A stretch of DNA of 14,109 bases from Sphingomonadales bacterium (GCA_016872225.1 VHAW01000032.1:1-14109); one strand, 5' to 3'. Shown: positions 1-8,079, counted from the first letter of the stretch. Made by a program: numbers and translations. The notes: generated by a model from the letters alone, not told the origin.

Positions 1-66
1 CAAAATGAGGCCCATTAAGAATAATCCCGTAAGGGTATTGCGGTCAAGCGGAGAATTTTTGGACAC
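1..66 (-). CDS. yidC: YidC membrane protein insertase (N-terminal fragment)
   Basis: This is the first 22 codons of a gene that leaves the window at its left edge. Read leftward from a GTG at 66-64 it gives an N-terminus containing DRNTLTGLFLMGLIL, a short polar stretch entering a first membrane segment. That resembles the start of Bacteroidota YidC proteins, which insert proteins into the inner membrane. The frame overlaps the last 23 bp of pyrG, so the pair is probably co-transcribed and translationally coupled. The pyrG-yidC adjacency, which I recall as common in this phylum, supports the call. The GTG start is my choice: the frame stays open upstream inside pyrG and I see no ATG before DRNT. 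Only about 22 residues are visible, so the identification leans on context. Confidence 0.6.
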   Translation of the reverse strand, partial: MSKNSPLDRNTLTGLFLMGLIL

Positions 67-1675
67 GATTTGATCGATTGAGGAGAGAGGCGTTGAGGAA
101 AGAAACGAACAAGGGATGTGGTCTGGCCACGGTACTTGAGTATTCAGGATGAAATTGGGTGGCTACGAACCAAGGGTGTTCGGGAATTTCGATGATTTCG
201 ACCAAATCATGGTCCGGATTGATCCCCGACATGCGAAGGCCTGCGTTTTGCAATCGAGCACGGAATTTATTGTTCATTTCGTAGCGATGCCGATGCCGTT
301 CATGGACTGTTTTGGATTGGCCGTAAATTTTGGAGGCGAGAGAACCGGTTTCTATACGGCAACCGTAGGTACCCAGCCGCATGGTGCCGCCTTTATTGAG
401 AAGGCCAACTTGGCTTTCCATCAGATCGATGACGGGGTACTTGGTTTGTGGATTCATTTCGGTAGAGTCGGCATGGTGCATGTTAGCAACATGTCGGGCG
501 AATTCCACGGTAGCGCATTGCATCCCCAAGCATATGCCAAAGAATGGTAACCCTTGTGTACGAGCGTATTGGATTGCTGCAATTTTACCCTCCCAACCCC
601 GTTCCCCGAAACCCGGCGCGACTAAAATTCCATCCAAGTTGGCGAAGGAATCGCTAATAGACTTAGCTTCTAATTTTTCGGAATGTATCCATCGGACGTT
701 GACTTTGGCTTCAAGTGCAGCACCGGCATGAATTAAAGCCTCTGAAATTGAGAGGTAAGAGTCTTTGAGTTCGACATATTTCCCTACAAGTCCAATGTCA
801 ATTTGGTGTTTAGGAGATTGCAGACTTTGCACAAAGGTATTCCAGCTGTTTAGTTCGGGAGCCTTGTTATTTTTGATTTTGAGTTTACGAAGGACCAAAT
901 GGTCCAATTTTTCCTTGGCTATTTTGAGCGGAACCTCGTATATGCTGGAGACATCCAGGGCTTCAATCACTGCATCTGGCGTAACGTTACAGAACAAGGC
1001 TACTTTGCGACGAATTTCTTGGGTGATAGGATGTTCGGTTCGGCATATCAGCACATCAGGCTGGACTCCGATTTCCAGTAACATCTTGACAGAGTGTTGG
1101 GTAGGTTTGGTTTTGAGTTCTCCAGCTGCCTTGAGGTAGGGGAGCAAGGTCAGGTGTAATACTATGCAGCGACTTTCACCTAACTCGAGGCGAAGTTGTC
1201 GGATCGCTTCGATATAGGGGAGGGATTCGATATCGCCAACCGTGCCGCCAATTTCGGTGATAATAACATCATAAGATTTGCTTTGGTCCAGAAGGAGGAT
1301 TCGGTTTTTGATTTCATCGGTGATGTGGGGAACAACTTGCACGGTCTTGCCGAGGTAATCCCCACGGCGTTCTTTATTGATGACGCTTTGGTAGATACGG
1401 CCAGTGGTTACATTGTTGGCCTGACTAGTCTTGATGTCCAAAAAGCGTTCATAATGTCCCAAATCAAGATCGGTCTCAGCGCCGTCTTCTGTTACATAAC
1501 ATTCACCGTGCTCGTAGGGGTTCAACGTGCCAGGGTCTATGTTGATGTAGGGGTCGAGCTTTTGAATAGTGACTTTGAGACCTCTGGCCTGAAGCAATTT
1601 GGCAAGCGAGGCCGCCAAGATGCCTTTGCCTAATGAAGAGGTTACTCCACCCGTAACGAATACATATTTGGCCAC
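44..1675 (-). CDS. pyrG: CTP synthase (glutamine-hydrolysing)
   Basis: Makes CTP from UTP, ATP and glutamine in the cytoplasm, the last step of de novo pyrimidine nucleotide synthesis. The protein has 543 residues, the usual bacterial length. The N-terminal amidoligase domain (about 1-270) opens with the family signature FVTGGVTSSLGKG, carrying the ATP-binding loop, and has GGTVGDIES at 143-151. The C-terminal class I glutamine amidotransferase domain has the nucleophile Cys382 in GICLGMQ, with His509 and Glu511 in QFHPEYSS, so both half-reactions look intact. The start codon is GTG (1675-1673); it is fixed by the conserved N-terminus MAKYVFVTGG. No Shine-Dalgarno is seen, but a perfect TAnnTTTG element lies 23 bp upstream. 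The 3' end overlaps yidC. The gene follows nfeD on the same strand after 97 bp but appears to have its own promoter. Confidence 0.98.
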   Translation of the reverse strand: MAKYVFVTGGVTSSLGKGILAASLAKLLQARGLKVTIQKLDPYINIDPGTLNPYEHGECYVTEDGAETDLDLGHYERFLDIKTSQANNVTTGRIYQSVINKERRGDYLGKTVQVVPHITDEIKNRILLLDQSKSYDVIITEIGGTVGDIESLPYIEAIRQLRLELGESRCIVLHLTLLPYLKAAGELKTKPTQHSVKMLLEIGVQPDVLICRTEHPITQEIRRKVALFCNVTPDAVIEALDVSSIYEVPLKIAKEKLDHLVLRKLKIKNNKAPELNSWNTFVQSLQSPKHQIDIGLVGKYVELKDSYLSISEALIHAGAALEAKVNVRWIHSEKLEAKSISDSFANLDGILVAPGFGERGWEGKIAAIQYARTQGLPFFGICLGMQCATVEFARHVANMHHADSTEMNPQTKYPVIDLMESQVGLLNKGGTMRLGTYGCRIETGSLASKIYGQSKTVHERHRHRYEMNNKFRARLQNAGLRMSGINPDHDLVEIIEIPEHPWFVATQFHPEYSSTVARPHPLFVSFLNASLLNRSNRVQKFSA

Positions 1676-1698
1676 AACAGGGATGTTTCTACGGGATT

Positions 1699-1706
1699 CA
1701 AAGATA
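1699..1706 (-). promoter_or_regulatory. -7 promoter element of pyrG
   Basis: On the minus strand this reads TATCTTTG, an exact match to the Bacteroidota -7 consensus TAnnTTTG. It ends 23 bp before the pyrG GTG, implying a leader of roughly 16-20 nt. I found no matching TTTG at the expected -33 distance, so only the -7 half is supported. Confidence 0.6.
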
Positions 1707-1772
1707 AGCCTTTAGGGGAGTTATCGTGCTTTTGAAGTCTAAGACATAAATCAAATACTAAACCTATGGGGG

Positions 1773-3197
1773 TCATGATTTACGCACGTAGAGCCGGTTT
1801 TGTTCTTTGCGTAAAACGATAACCCGAGTTCCCGCTTCAATCCAACCATCCTCGGATTGGGCTTCCAAGGTTTTTTCACGGATATGGATCTTACCAACCG
1901 GATTAAGTCGGGTTTTGGTGATTCCCTGAAGGCCAACCCATTGCTCGGCATCGGTGGGCTCGAGCGGGGGATTGTTTAGCACTAAGCGTCGTAGGGGACC
2001 TTGGGAGAACATGCGTTCTCCCCAAAGTAAAAAGGTTATTCCAAGACCCAGAATAGGGATTAGGACGGCGAGTACCGCGCTGATCAAATGACTTCCTCCT
2101 GAACCGGTTTCGTTACTCGGCAAGGCCCACCCGTCATTGTCCAACATGGAACCGACCAAAGCTAGGAAGATTACAGCAAGTCCTAGGGCTCCTACCCAAC
2201 CCAGACCGGGAATAATCCAGATTTCAAGTCCTATCAGGATCAGACCTGCGATGAAAAGCAGAATTTCCCAGTTTGTCGCGAGCCCTTCAAGGTACAGCGG
2301 GGCGAAATACAAAGCCGCTGCAACCAAGGCGGCTACAAGTGGAAAACCAATTCCAGGACTTTGTAACTCAAAGTAGATTCCCCCCAACATCAACAGAATT
2401 AAAATTCCGCTGACCGCGGGGTTCAAAAGGAATTGTAGGAAATAGTCCAAGGCGCTGAGCTTCTGTTGAATAATCTCGGGTTTGCGCACCCCCAGCATTT
2501 GCAGAACCTCTTCTTCGGTAGCCGCTGTGCCGTCGCTGATGCCCCATCGGATCGCCTCGGAGCTAGTCAAGGTCAGGACTTTTCCGGAATCCAGAACGCC
2601 AGGATATCCAAGGCCAGGGTCTACCATGCATTCAGCGAGGCGGGGGTTGCGGTTTCGGGCCTCGGCCGTCGCACGCATCGTGGCCCGCATATAGGACTGG
2701 TATTTATCGGGGACGGGCGTTCCTTCTTGGTTGACGACCGTTGCAGCACCAATACTGGCACTGGGGACCATGTAAATTCGGTTGGCCGCTAAGGCAATGA
2801 GAGCGCCCGCGGAGGCGGCATTGTTATCCACCCAGACCACTATGGGTATTTTGCTTCGAAGAAGGCGTGTCCGTACACTGTCCGCAAGGTCAACCTGTCC
2901 GCCGTAGGTGTTCAGACGAATCAGGATAAGGTCAGCCTTCTGCTCTTCAGCCTCTGCAAAGGCCAACTGAACTTTGCGCCAAAAGGGCGGTGCCACTTGG
3001 TCTTGGAGTTCAACCCGGTAAATTCTGCATAACACATTGGAATCTTGCCATAAAGGACCTTGTGGGGTAAATAATGGCTCCGCAATAACCCCTGAAAGGG
3101 GGCATAACGCTTGAAGACCTAAAAGAAACCAAAGCAACCAGCTAAGACTTTTGATGTGGAGCGGGGCAAAATATGAAAAGGAACAACGTTGAAGCAT
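1773..3197 (-). CDS. Long-form NfeD / ClpP-class membrane serine protease
   Basis: A 474-residue membrane protein of the long NfeD type: an extracytoplasmic ClpP-like serine protease domain, a membrane block and a C-terminal NfeD OB-fold. Residues 12-38 form a signal peptide or first membrane helix. The protease domain spans about 55-235, with NTYGGQVD near 96-103 and the likely nucleophile Ser129 in NNAASAGALIA. I could not place the catalytic lysine with certainty; Lys165 in PDKYQSYMR is one candidate. Hydrophobic segments lie at about 262-300, 310-350 and 370-392. The soluble tail (about 418-474) has the NfeD pattern with LNPVGKI. Family members are linked to membrane quality control, often beside a stomatin or flotillin gene, but none is visible here; the neighbour is pyrG. 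I chose the ATG at 3197: the frame extends to a GTG at 3293, but that adds 32 non-hydrophobic residues in front of the signal sequence. Confidence 0.88.
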   Translation of the reverse strand: MLQRCSFSYFAPLHIKSLSWLLWFLLGLQALCPLSGVIAEPLFTPQGPLWQDSNVLCRIYRVELQDQVAPPFWRKVQLAFAEAEEQKADLILIRLNTYGGQVDLADSVRTRLLRSKIPIVVWVDNNAASAGALIALAANRIYMVPSASIGAATVVNQEGTPVPDKYQSYMRATMRATAEARNRNPRLAECMVDPGLGYPGVLDSGKVLTLTSSEAIRWGISDGTAATEEEVLQMLGVRKPEIIQQKLSALDYFLQFLLNPAVSGILILLMLGGIYFELQSPGIGFPLVAALVAAALYFAPLYLEGLATNWEILLFIAGLILIGLEIWIIPGLGWVGALGLAVIFLALVGSMLDNDGWALPSNETGSGGSHLISAVLAVLIPILGLGITFLLWGERMFSQGPLRRLVLNNPPLEPTDAEQWVGLQGITKTRLNPVGKIHIREKTLEAQSEDGWIEAGTRVIVLRKEQNRLYVRKS

Positions 3198-3246
3198 AGT
3201 GAAGACGGTATAGAGTCGGGCCAAAGGGCCGCTGAAATCCCAATGC

Positions 3247-3301
3247 AATTTAGAGATTTTGGGGCAATTTGGCGTTCTTCCACACCCAAGCACTCTAAAT
3301 T
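3247..3301. repeat. 9-bp inverted repeat in the nfeD/CBS divergent region
   Basis: AATTTAGAG at 3247-3255 is repeated as its exact reverse complement CTCTAAATT at 3293-3301, with 37 bp between the arms. The right arm overlaps the -7 element of the downstream cystathionine beta-synthase gene. The expected transcription start lies downstream of both arms, so this would act as DNA, for example as a pair of operator half-sites, rather than as an RNA hairpin. The function is inference; a chance match in AT-rich intergenic DNA is possible. Confidence 0.35.
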
Positions 3302-3303
3302 TG
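3296..3303 (+). promoter_or_regulatory. -7 promoter element of the cystathionine beta-synthase gene
   Basis: TAAATTTG matches the Bacteroidota -7 consensus TAnnTTTG exactly. It ends only 4 bp before the ATG at 3308, so transcription would start at or within a few bases of the start codon, giving a leaderless or nearly leaderless mRNA. A TTTG at 3268-3271 could be the -33 element, but the 24-bp gap is longer than the usual 19-21 bp. Confidence 0.5.
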
Positions 3304-3307
3304 AGAC

Positions 3308-4669
3308 ATGTGGTACGAAAATATCCTCCAAACCATTGGGAATACCCCGTTGGTTCGTCTTAATAAATTATGTTCTCACCTGCCGGCCACAGTTTTGGCC
3401 AAAGTGGAAACCTTTAACCCAGGGCATTCAACCAAAGATCGTATGGCACTCAAGATGATTGAGGATGCCGAGGCCGCCGGACTGCTGAAGCCCGGATATA
3501 CGATTATCGAGGGAACCTCTGGGAATACCGGCATGGGTTTGGCGATGGCTGCTGTGGTCAAAGGCTACCGTTGCATTTTTACCACCACCGATAAACAATC
3601 CCGCGAGAAAGTGGATGCACTGCGGGCATTGGGGGCGGAAGTGATTGTTTGTCCCACGAATGTGGATCCCGAGGACCCCCGCTCATACTACAGTGTTTCG
3701 TCTCGATTAGCCCAAGAAACCCCCAACGCTTGGAAGGCCAACCAGTACGATAACTTGTCCAACCGGCAGGCTCATTTTGAACAAACCGGACCGGAGATAT
3801 GGGAACAAACCGAGGGGCGTGTTACGCATCTGGTGGTGGGTGTGGGTACCGGTGGAACAATATCTGGAACGGCAAGCTTTTTGAAGTCCAAGAATCCCGC
3901 GATCAAGGTGTGGGGGATTGATACCTACGGTTCGGTCTTTAAGAAATACAAAGAGACCGGAATTTTTGACAAGCAAGAAATTTATCCCTACGTCACGGAG
4001 GGAATTGGGGAGGACTTTTTGCCGGCCAACGTGGACTTTGATTTAATTGATCTCTTCGAAAAAGTTACCGACCGGGATGCGGCCTTGATGACCCGTCGAA
4101 TCGCCCGCGAAGAAGGAATTTTTGCGGGAAATTCTGCAGGTTCGGCGATGGCTGGCTTATTGCAATTGGGGAATCAATTGAAGCCAACGGACGTGGTGGT
4201 GGTGATTTTTCACGATCACGGGACCCGGTATCTGAACAAAATGTTCAACGATGAATGGATGCGGGAGCGGGGTTATCTGAGCGATACGGCCGAGGATGCT
4301 GCAGGCTTGGTTTTGAGGAGGGGACAGTTGCCTTTGGTCAAAGTGGGGTATTGGGAAACGGTGGGGGAGGCCGTTGCCAAAATGCGCAAACACCAAATTT
4401 CGCAGGTGCCAGTACAGGACGCCGAGGGAACTTGGGTGGGATCCCTTTCGGAGCGAAAATTGTTACAAAAACTCCTATCCCACCCTCAGCTTTCTGCAGA
4501 ACAAGTTGAAAATCACATGGAAGCACCTTTTGCAGAAGCAGAATCCTCCACCAAAGTTCAACGCCTTTTACCACTTATTCGCTCGGATTCCGAGGCCATT
4601 ATGGTCCGTATGCCCGATCATTCCTGGCATATTTTGACTCAGCACGATTTGTTATCCGCTTTTCTTTAA
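3308..4669 (+). CDS. Cystathionine beta-synthase (PLP-dependent, CBS-domain pair)
   Basis: A 453-residue type II PLP enzyme that condenses homocysteine with serine to form cystathionine, the entry step of transsulfuration. Residues 1-325 are the catalytic fold: NTPLVRLNK at 12-20, the PLP-linking Lys43 in NPGHSTKDRMA, the substrate loop EGTSGNTG at 68-75 and the phosphate-binding GVGTGGTISG at 178-187. The end of this domain carries HDHGTRYLNKMFNDEW. Residues about 338-453 form a C-terminal tandem CBS (Bateman) module, which separates this from short O-acetylserine sulfhydrylases (CysK) and suggests control by an adenosyl ligand. There is no N-terminal haem-binding extension of the animal type. 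A cysteine synthase activity cannot be excluded by sequence alone. The start ATG at 3308 leaves only a normal short lead-in before NTPLVRL. The stop codon directly abuts the next gene's ATG, so the two are very likely one operon. Confidence 0.92.
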   Translation: MWYENILQTIGNTPLVRLNKLCSHLPATVLAKVETFNPGHSTKDRMALKMIEDAEAAGLLKPGYTIIEGTSGNTGMGLAMAAVVKGYRCIFTTTDKQSREKVDALRALGAEVIVCPTNVDPEDPRSYYSVSSRLAQETPNAWKANQYDNLSNRQAHFEQTGPEIWEQTEGRVTHLVVGVGTGGTISGTASFLKSKNPAIKVWGIDTYGSVFKKYKETGIFDKQEIYPYVTEGIGEDFLPANVDFDLIDLFEKVTDRDAALMTRRIAREEGIFAGNSAGSAMAGLLQLGNQLKPTDVVVVIFHDHGTRYLNKMFNDEWMRERGYLSDTAEDAAGLVLRRGQLPLVKVGYWETVGEAVAKMRKHQISQVPVQDAEGTWVGSLSERKLLQKLLSHPQLSAEQVENHMEAPFAEAESSTKVQRLLPLIRSDSEAIMVRMPDHSWHILTQHDLLSAFL

Positions 4670-6403
4670 ATGAATTCTTCCATGACGAAAACTCTTCTAC
4701 GAATAGGGACCCTGGCCGGTTTGCTTGGACTCTTGGGTGGGGGTACCCAACTTAAGGCTCAGCCATTGCGCGCCGCTGAAACCAAAAAAATCCGCCTGGA
4801 TCAGGTGCAGCTTTTTCGTTCCGGGGCTGTTTTGCGCTATGCCGTTAGCGACAAATTGGTAAACGGTTCGCAACGATGGGTATTGGGTGGTTGGGCGAAG
4901 GTTTTTGATGCCGCAACACTGCGCGTCAAATCTTCGACAGGTCTGAGGATGACCGATTACCGTTGGGAAAAATTACCAGCGCCCGATGCTTGGTCGGACT
5001 CTTTGGACGCCGCCCAACTAGCAATGGACCATAACCGACGGACCTTGGAAGAAAAGCAGGTGGACATGGTGGCCTTGCAGGCCGAAGAGCAGTACATGAT
5101 GGTTTTGTTGGGAAGAACAGCGGTCCAAGGGAAAGGACAGTCGGGCATGACCTCTTCAACCTTATCCGAAACCGGATCAGCCCAGGAATGGCTAAAGGGT
5201 TCGGACCATTTCCGTCAACGTATCGCCCAGGTTGGGCGAGCCAAACTCCAGTGCCAGCGGGGCTTGGATTCTTTGACCCGGCGTTCAGGAGATTTGGAGT
5301 CCAAGGTTAATTATTGGCGAACCCAAATCCAGTCCTCGGAGCAAGGTCTGGTCTTGCAGCTGGAGGCGATACCCTCCATGGATGGCAAGACGGGTCAGGT
5401 GGCTTTGGAGGTTTTTTGTCCGCAGGCCGGTTGGAACCCATCGTATGAAATGGACGTTGATGTCAACCAATCCAAGGTGGCCCTGCGTTTAGGGGCCAAA
5501 TCTTTCCAGCAAAGCGGTCAGGATTGGGAGGGGATACCGGTGGAATTTTTGACCAATACCCCTTCGATGGGTTTGGAATTACCGGTCTTGACCCCTTGGT
5601 ATTTGGATTATTATCGTCCTCTTGTGCAGACGTTTGATCGGATAGAGACAGTAGCTACCGAAAGCAAAAGACTATCCCAGCCATCCCGTGCCGCGTCCGA
5701 TGCTTCTGAACCGTCCACTTTCATGACTTGGAACGAGTTGGAGGCTTCGGGTTTGCCTATGGTCGAACGACGCATCCAAGGCTCGGCCTTTGCGTACAAG
5801 TCAACCTCCACCTTTCGCTTGGTTTCGGGGGGGGAGTCATGGCAGCCCCTGGATGCCCGCACGGTGGAGGTGGAACTCTGGCGATACACCGCACCCCGTC
5901 AACAACCCCGGGTATACTTGATGGGCATCCTTCGGGATTCGTCGTTGATGGATTGGGTGGATGGACCTTGCATGATTTCGGTGGATGGAAACCGGGTCGG
6001 TGAACAACAAATTCGTTGGGCCCATGCTGCGGATTCAGTGGCCCTGTCTTTGGGCACGGATGAATTGATTCAGGTTCAGTACCGTCCGGCTGCGATTTTC
6101 AAGAATCAGCGCTCTCGTTGGGATCAATGGGTCGTTCGGCACTACGGTTATAGTCTGGATTTGAGGAATAGTCGACCCCAGGCGGTGCGCATTCGGGTCG
6201 AGGACCAGTATCCCGTGAGTCTTCAAAAAGACCTGGAAGTTTTGGATTTAACCGCCGAAGGGGCAAGTTTTCCTGCGGCTCCCGAAACCCCTGTTCCCGG
6301 CCTGGTTCGCTGGGAATTCAACCTAGAACCCCAGGCCCAACGCATTCTGGAATGGGGTTTTCGGGTCAAACACCTCCGCAACAAGCCTGTGGTGGGCTTG
6401 TAG
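4670..6403 (+). CDS. DUF4139 / mucoidy-inhibitor MuiA-family exported protein
   Basis: A 577-residue protein of unknown biochemical role. A signal peptide covers about 1-31, ending near LKAQP, so the mature protein should be periplasmic or surface-exposed. Residues about 40-100 look like the N-terminal DUF4140 beta domain. Helical, charged, probably coiled-coil segments follow at about 110-150 and 175-225. The DUF4139 beta region then has the family-like NPSYEMDVDV near 256-265 and a QSGQDWEGIPVEF stretch. The C-terminal beta sandwich (about 480-577) includes VEDQYPVS. The name MuiA comes from a reported effect on mucoidy, and no enzyme motif is visible. Its ATG follows the upstream TAA with no gap (TAAATG), which implies translational coupling to the cystathionine beta-synthase. 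An ATG at 4682 (Met5) would give an equally good signal peptide. An 8-G run at 5827-5834 lies in mid-gene. Confidence 0.82.
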   Translation: MNSSMTKTLLRIGTLAGLLGLLGGGTQLKAQPLRAAETKKIRLDQVQLFRSGAVLRYAVSDKLVNGSQRWVLGGWAKVFDAATLRVKSSTGLRMTDYRWEKLPAPDAWSDSLDAAQLAMDHNRRTLEEKQVDMVALQAEEQYMMVLLGRTAVQGKGQSGMTSSTLSETGSAQEWLKGSDHFRQRIAQVGRAKLQCQRGLDSLTRRSGDLESKVNYWRTQIQSSEQGLVLQLEAIPSMDGKTGQVALEVFCPQAGWNPSYEMDVDVNQSKVALRLGAKSFQQSGQDWEGIPVEFLTNTPSMGLELPVLTPWYLDYYRPLVQTFDRIETVATESKRLSQPSRAASDASEPSTFMTWNELEASGLPMVERRIQGSAFAYKSTSTFRLVSGGESWQPLDARTVEVELWRYTAPRQQPRVYLMGILRDSSLMDWVDGPCMISVDGNRVGEQQIRWAHAADSVALSLGTDELIQVQYRPAAIFKNQRSRWDQWVVRHYGYSLDLRNSRPQAVRIRVEDQYPVSLQKDLEVLDLTAEGASFPAAPETPVPGLVRWEFNLEPQAQRILEWGFRVKHLRNKPVVGL

Positions 6404-6423
6404 GCCTTTGGGGTTTTGGGCCT

Positions 6424-6431
6424 TACTTTTG
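6424..6431 (+). promoter_or_regulatory. -7 promoter element of pckA
   Basis: TACTTTTG is an exact match to TAnnTTTG in the 71-bp gap before pckA and ends 43 bp before its ATG. CTTG at 6397-6400 could be a weak -33 element, with a 23-bp gap. It suggests that pckA is transcribed independently of the upstream pair. Confidence 0.5.
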
Positions 6432-6474
6432 CCGTTTCTCAACCCTTTTCACATCCTCAAACCTTATTTGGGCC

Positions 6475-8079
6475 ATGAAACACCTGGGATACCCACCATT
6501 GAATTTGCATTGGGAACGTAGCGGCCTGAATGGTGTAGAGAGTGTTTTTTGGAATTTGACTCCCGCCGAACTTGTGGAATCGGCACTCGCCTCCCGTGAG
6601 GGTCAACTTTGCGATAACGGGGCCTTGGCCTCGGACACCGGGGAATTTACCGGCCGATCTCCCAAGGATCGTTTTGTGGTTAAGGATGCTATAACCGAAA
6701 ACTCGGTTTGGTGGGGGGATATTAACATCCCATTTGACCCCGATCATTTTGATTCTTTGCATCAGCGTGTTGCTTGCTACTTGGATGGAAAATCCGTTTA
6801 TGCCAGGGATGCCTACGCTTGTGCAGACCCTAAGCATCGGTTAAACATTCGGGTAATCACGGAGCTGGCTTATTCTAATCTCTTTTGTTACAATCTTTTT
6901 CTAAGGCCCACCGCCGAAGAGTTGTCCCAAGCCGGCGAGCCCGAATGGACGATTCTCTGTGCACCGGGATTTCGCGCGTTACCCGAAAGAGACCATACCC
7001 GCCAGCATAACTTTGCGATCTTGAATTTTACCCGCAAAATAATCCTCATCGGCGGGACCGGTTATACCGGGGAGATGAAGAAGGGTATATTTGGAGTTCT
7101 TAATTTTGTGTTACCGCATAATAAAAAGGTTTTGTCCATGCATTGTTCCGCCAACAGCGGGGCTGCTGGCGATACCGCCTTGTTTTTTGGGTTATCGGGT
7201 ACTGGAAAGACCACCTTATCGGCCGACCCCAATCGTCGGCTGATTGGAGATGACGAGCACGGGTGGAGTAATACGTCGGTCTTTAATTTTGAAGGAGGTT
7301 GCTACGCCAAGTGCATTAACTTAACCCCCGAAAAGGAACCCGAAATTTGGAAGGCCATCCGCTTTGGTTCCATTGTCGAAAACATTGTCTTCAAAGAGGG
7401 CACCCGCATTGTGGATTTCGATAACGGTTCCAAAACTGAAAACACCCGTTGCGCTTATCCTATTCATTACATCGATAATGCGATGGTCCCCTCGGTAGGT
7501 TCCCATCCCAAGCATTTGTTCTTTTTGACGGCGGATGCCTTCGGGGTCTTGCCTCCCATCAGCCGCCTCAACGAAGCCCAGGCCATGTACCACTTTATTT
7601 CGGGGTATACCGCCAAAGTGGCAGGGACCGAGGTGGGGGTTACCGAGCCACAGACTACCTTCTCCGCTTGTTTTGGACGGGCATTCTTGCCCTTGCACCC
7701 CGGGCAGTACGCTATCTTGCTTGGCCAAAAAATGCAGGAACATCGCGTTCAGGTGTGGCTGGTGAATACCGGTTGGAGCGGTGGGCCTTACGGGGTTGGA
7801 AGTCGTATGAAATTATCCTATACCCGGGCTATGATTACCGCCGCCTTGGAAGGTCAATTGGACCACGTTGAATTTGAAGAGCATCCCGTATTTGGCATCA
7901 CCATGCCCAAGATTTGTCCCCAGGTTCCTTCTGAAATTTTGAATCCAAGGTTGACTTGGTCTGACCCTGCCGCCTACGATGTTAAGGCCTCGCAATTGGC
8001 CGCTGCCTTTATCAAGAACTTTGATCAGTACCGGGACGGGGTGGATGCCAAAGTTCTGAAGGGAGAACCGCGTACTTAG
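6475..8079 (+). CDS. pckA: Phosphoenolpyruvate carboxykinase (ATP)
   Basis: Interconverts oxaloacetate plus ATP with phosphoenolpyruvate, CO2 and ADP in the cytoplasm, the first committed step of gluconeogenesis. The 534-residue length fits the ATP-dependent family. Visible motifs are FTGRSPKDRF at 58-67 (substrate-binding Arg61), the P-loop GLSGTGKTTL at 239-248 (Lys245, Thr246), the metal-binding LIGDDEHGW just after it, FEGGCYAKCINL, and the adenine-site NTGWSGGPYGVGSRM from 431. All key residues appear present, and the P-loop and length exclude the GTP-type enzyme. The frame is open back to an ATG at 6352, but that start lies inside the upstream gene and adds 41 residues unlike the family; the ATG at 6475 gives a normal N-terminus and lies downstream of the promoter element. 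It converges on the S9 peptidase gene with a 46-bp gap. Confidence 0.97.
   Translation: MKHLGYPPLNLHWERSGLNGVESVFWNLTPAELVESALASREGQLCDNGALASDTGEFTGRSPKDRFVVKDAITENSVWWGDINIPFDPDHFDSLHQRVACYLDGKSVYARDAYACADPKHRLNIRVITELAYSNLFCYNLFLRPTAEELSQAGEPEWTILCAPGFRALPERDHTRQHNFAILNFTRKIILIGGTGYTGEMKKGIFGVLNFVLPHNKKVLSMHCSANSGAAGDTALFFGLSGTGKTTLSADPNRRLIGDDEHGWSNTSVFNFEGGCYAKCINLTPEKEPEIWKAIRFGSIVENIVFKEGTRIVDFDNGSKTENTRCAYPIHYIDNAMVPSVGSHPKHLFFLTADAFGVLPPISRLNEAQAMYHFISGYTAKVAGTEVGVTEPQTTFSACFGRAFLPLHPGQYAILLGQKMQEHRVQVWLVNTGWSGGPYGVGSRMKLSYTRAMITAALEGQLDHVEFEEHPVFGITMPKICPQVPSEILNPRLTWSDPAAYDVKASQLAAAFIKNFDQYRDGVDAKVLKGEPRT

Noticed and set aside
403..411. Possible altered LeuRS editing site (PAGDERD, with Gly where some LeuRS have His)
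   Set aside because: Given in LeuRS residue numbers. As I recall, Flavobacteriia enzymes also have Gly-Asp here, and the editing aspartate is kept, so it looks like a lineage feature rather than a defect.
149..550. A 133-codon plus-strand frame opposite pyrG
   Set aside because: It is antisense to the conserved glutaminase domain of CTP synthase and shows no recognisable domain.
3198..3293. An N-terminal extension of the NfeD protein from the GTG at 3293
   Set aside because: It would put 32 residues before an otherwise normal signal sequence and would overlap the divergent regulatory region.
6402..6423. A 5-bp stem (AGGCC/GGCCT) with a 12-nt loop after the MuiA-like gene, as a terminator
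   Set aside because: The stem is too short and the loop too long, and the following T-rich stretch is better explained as the pckA -7 element.
6352..6474. An N-terminal extension of pckA starting at the ATG at 6352
   Set aside because: It overlaps the end of the MuiA-like gene, spans the pckA promoter element and adds 41 residues not typical of the family.
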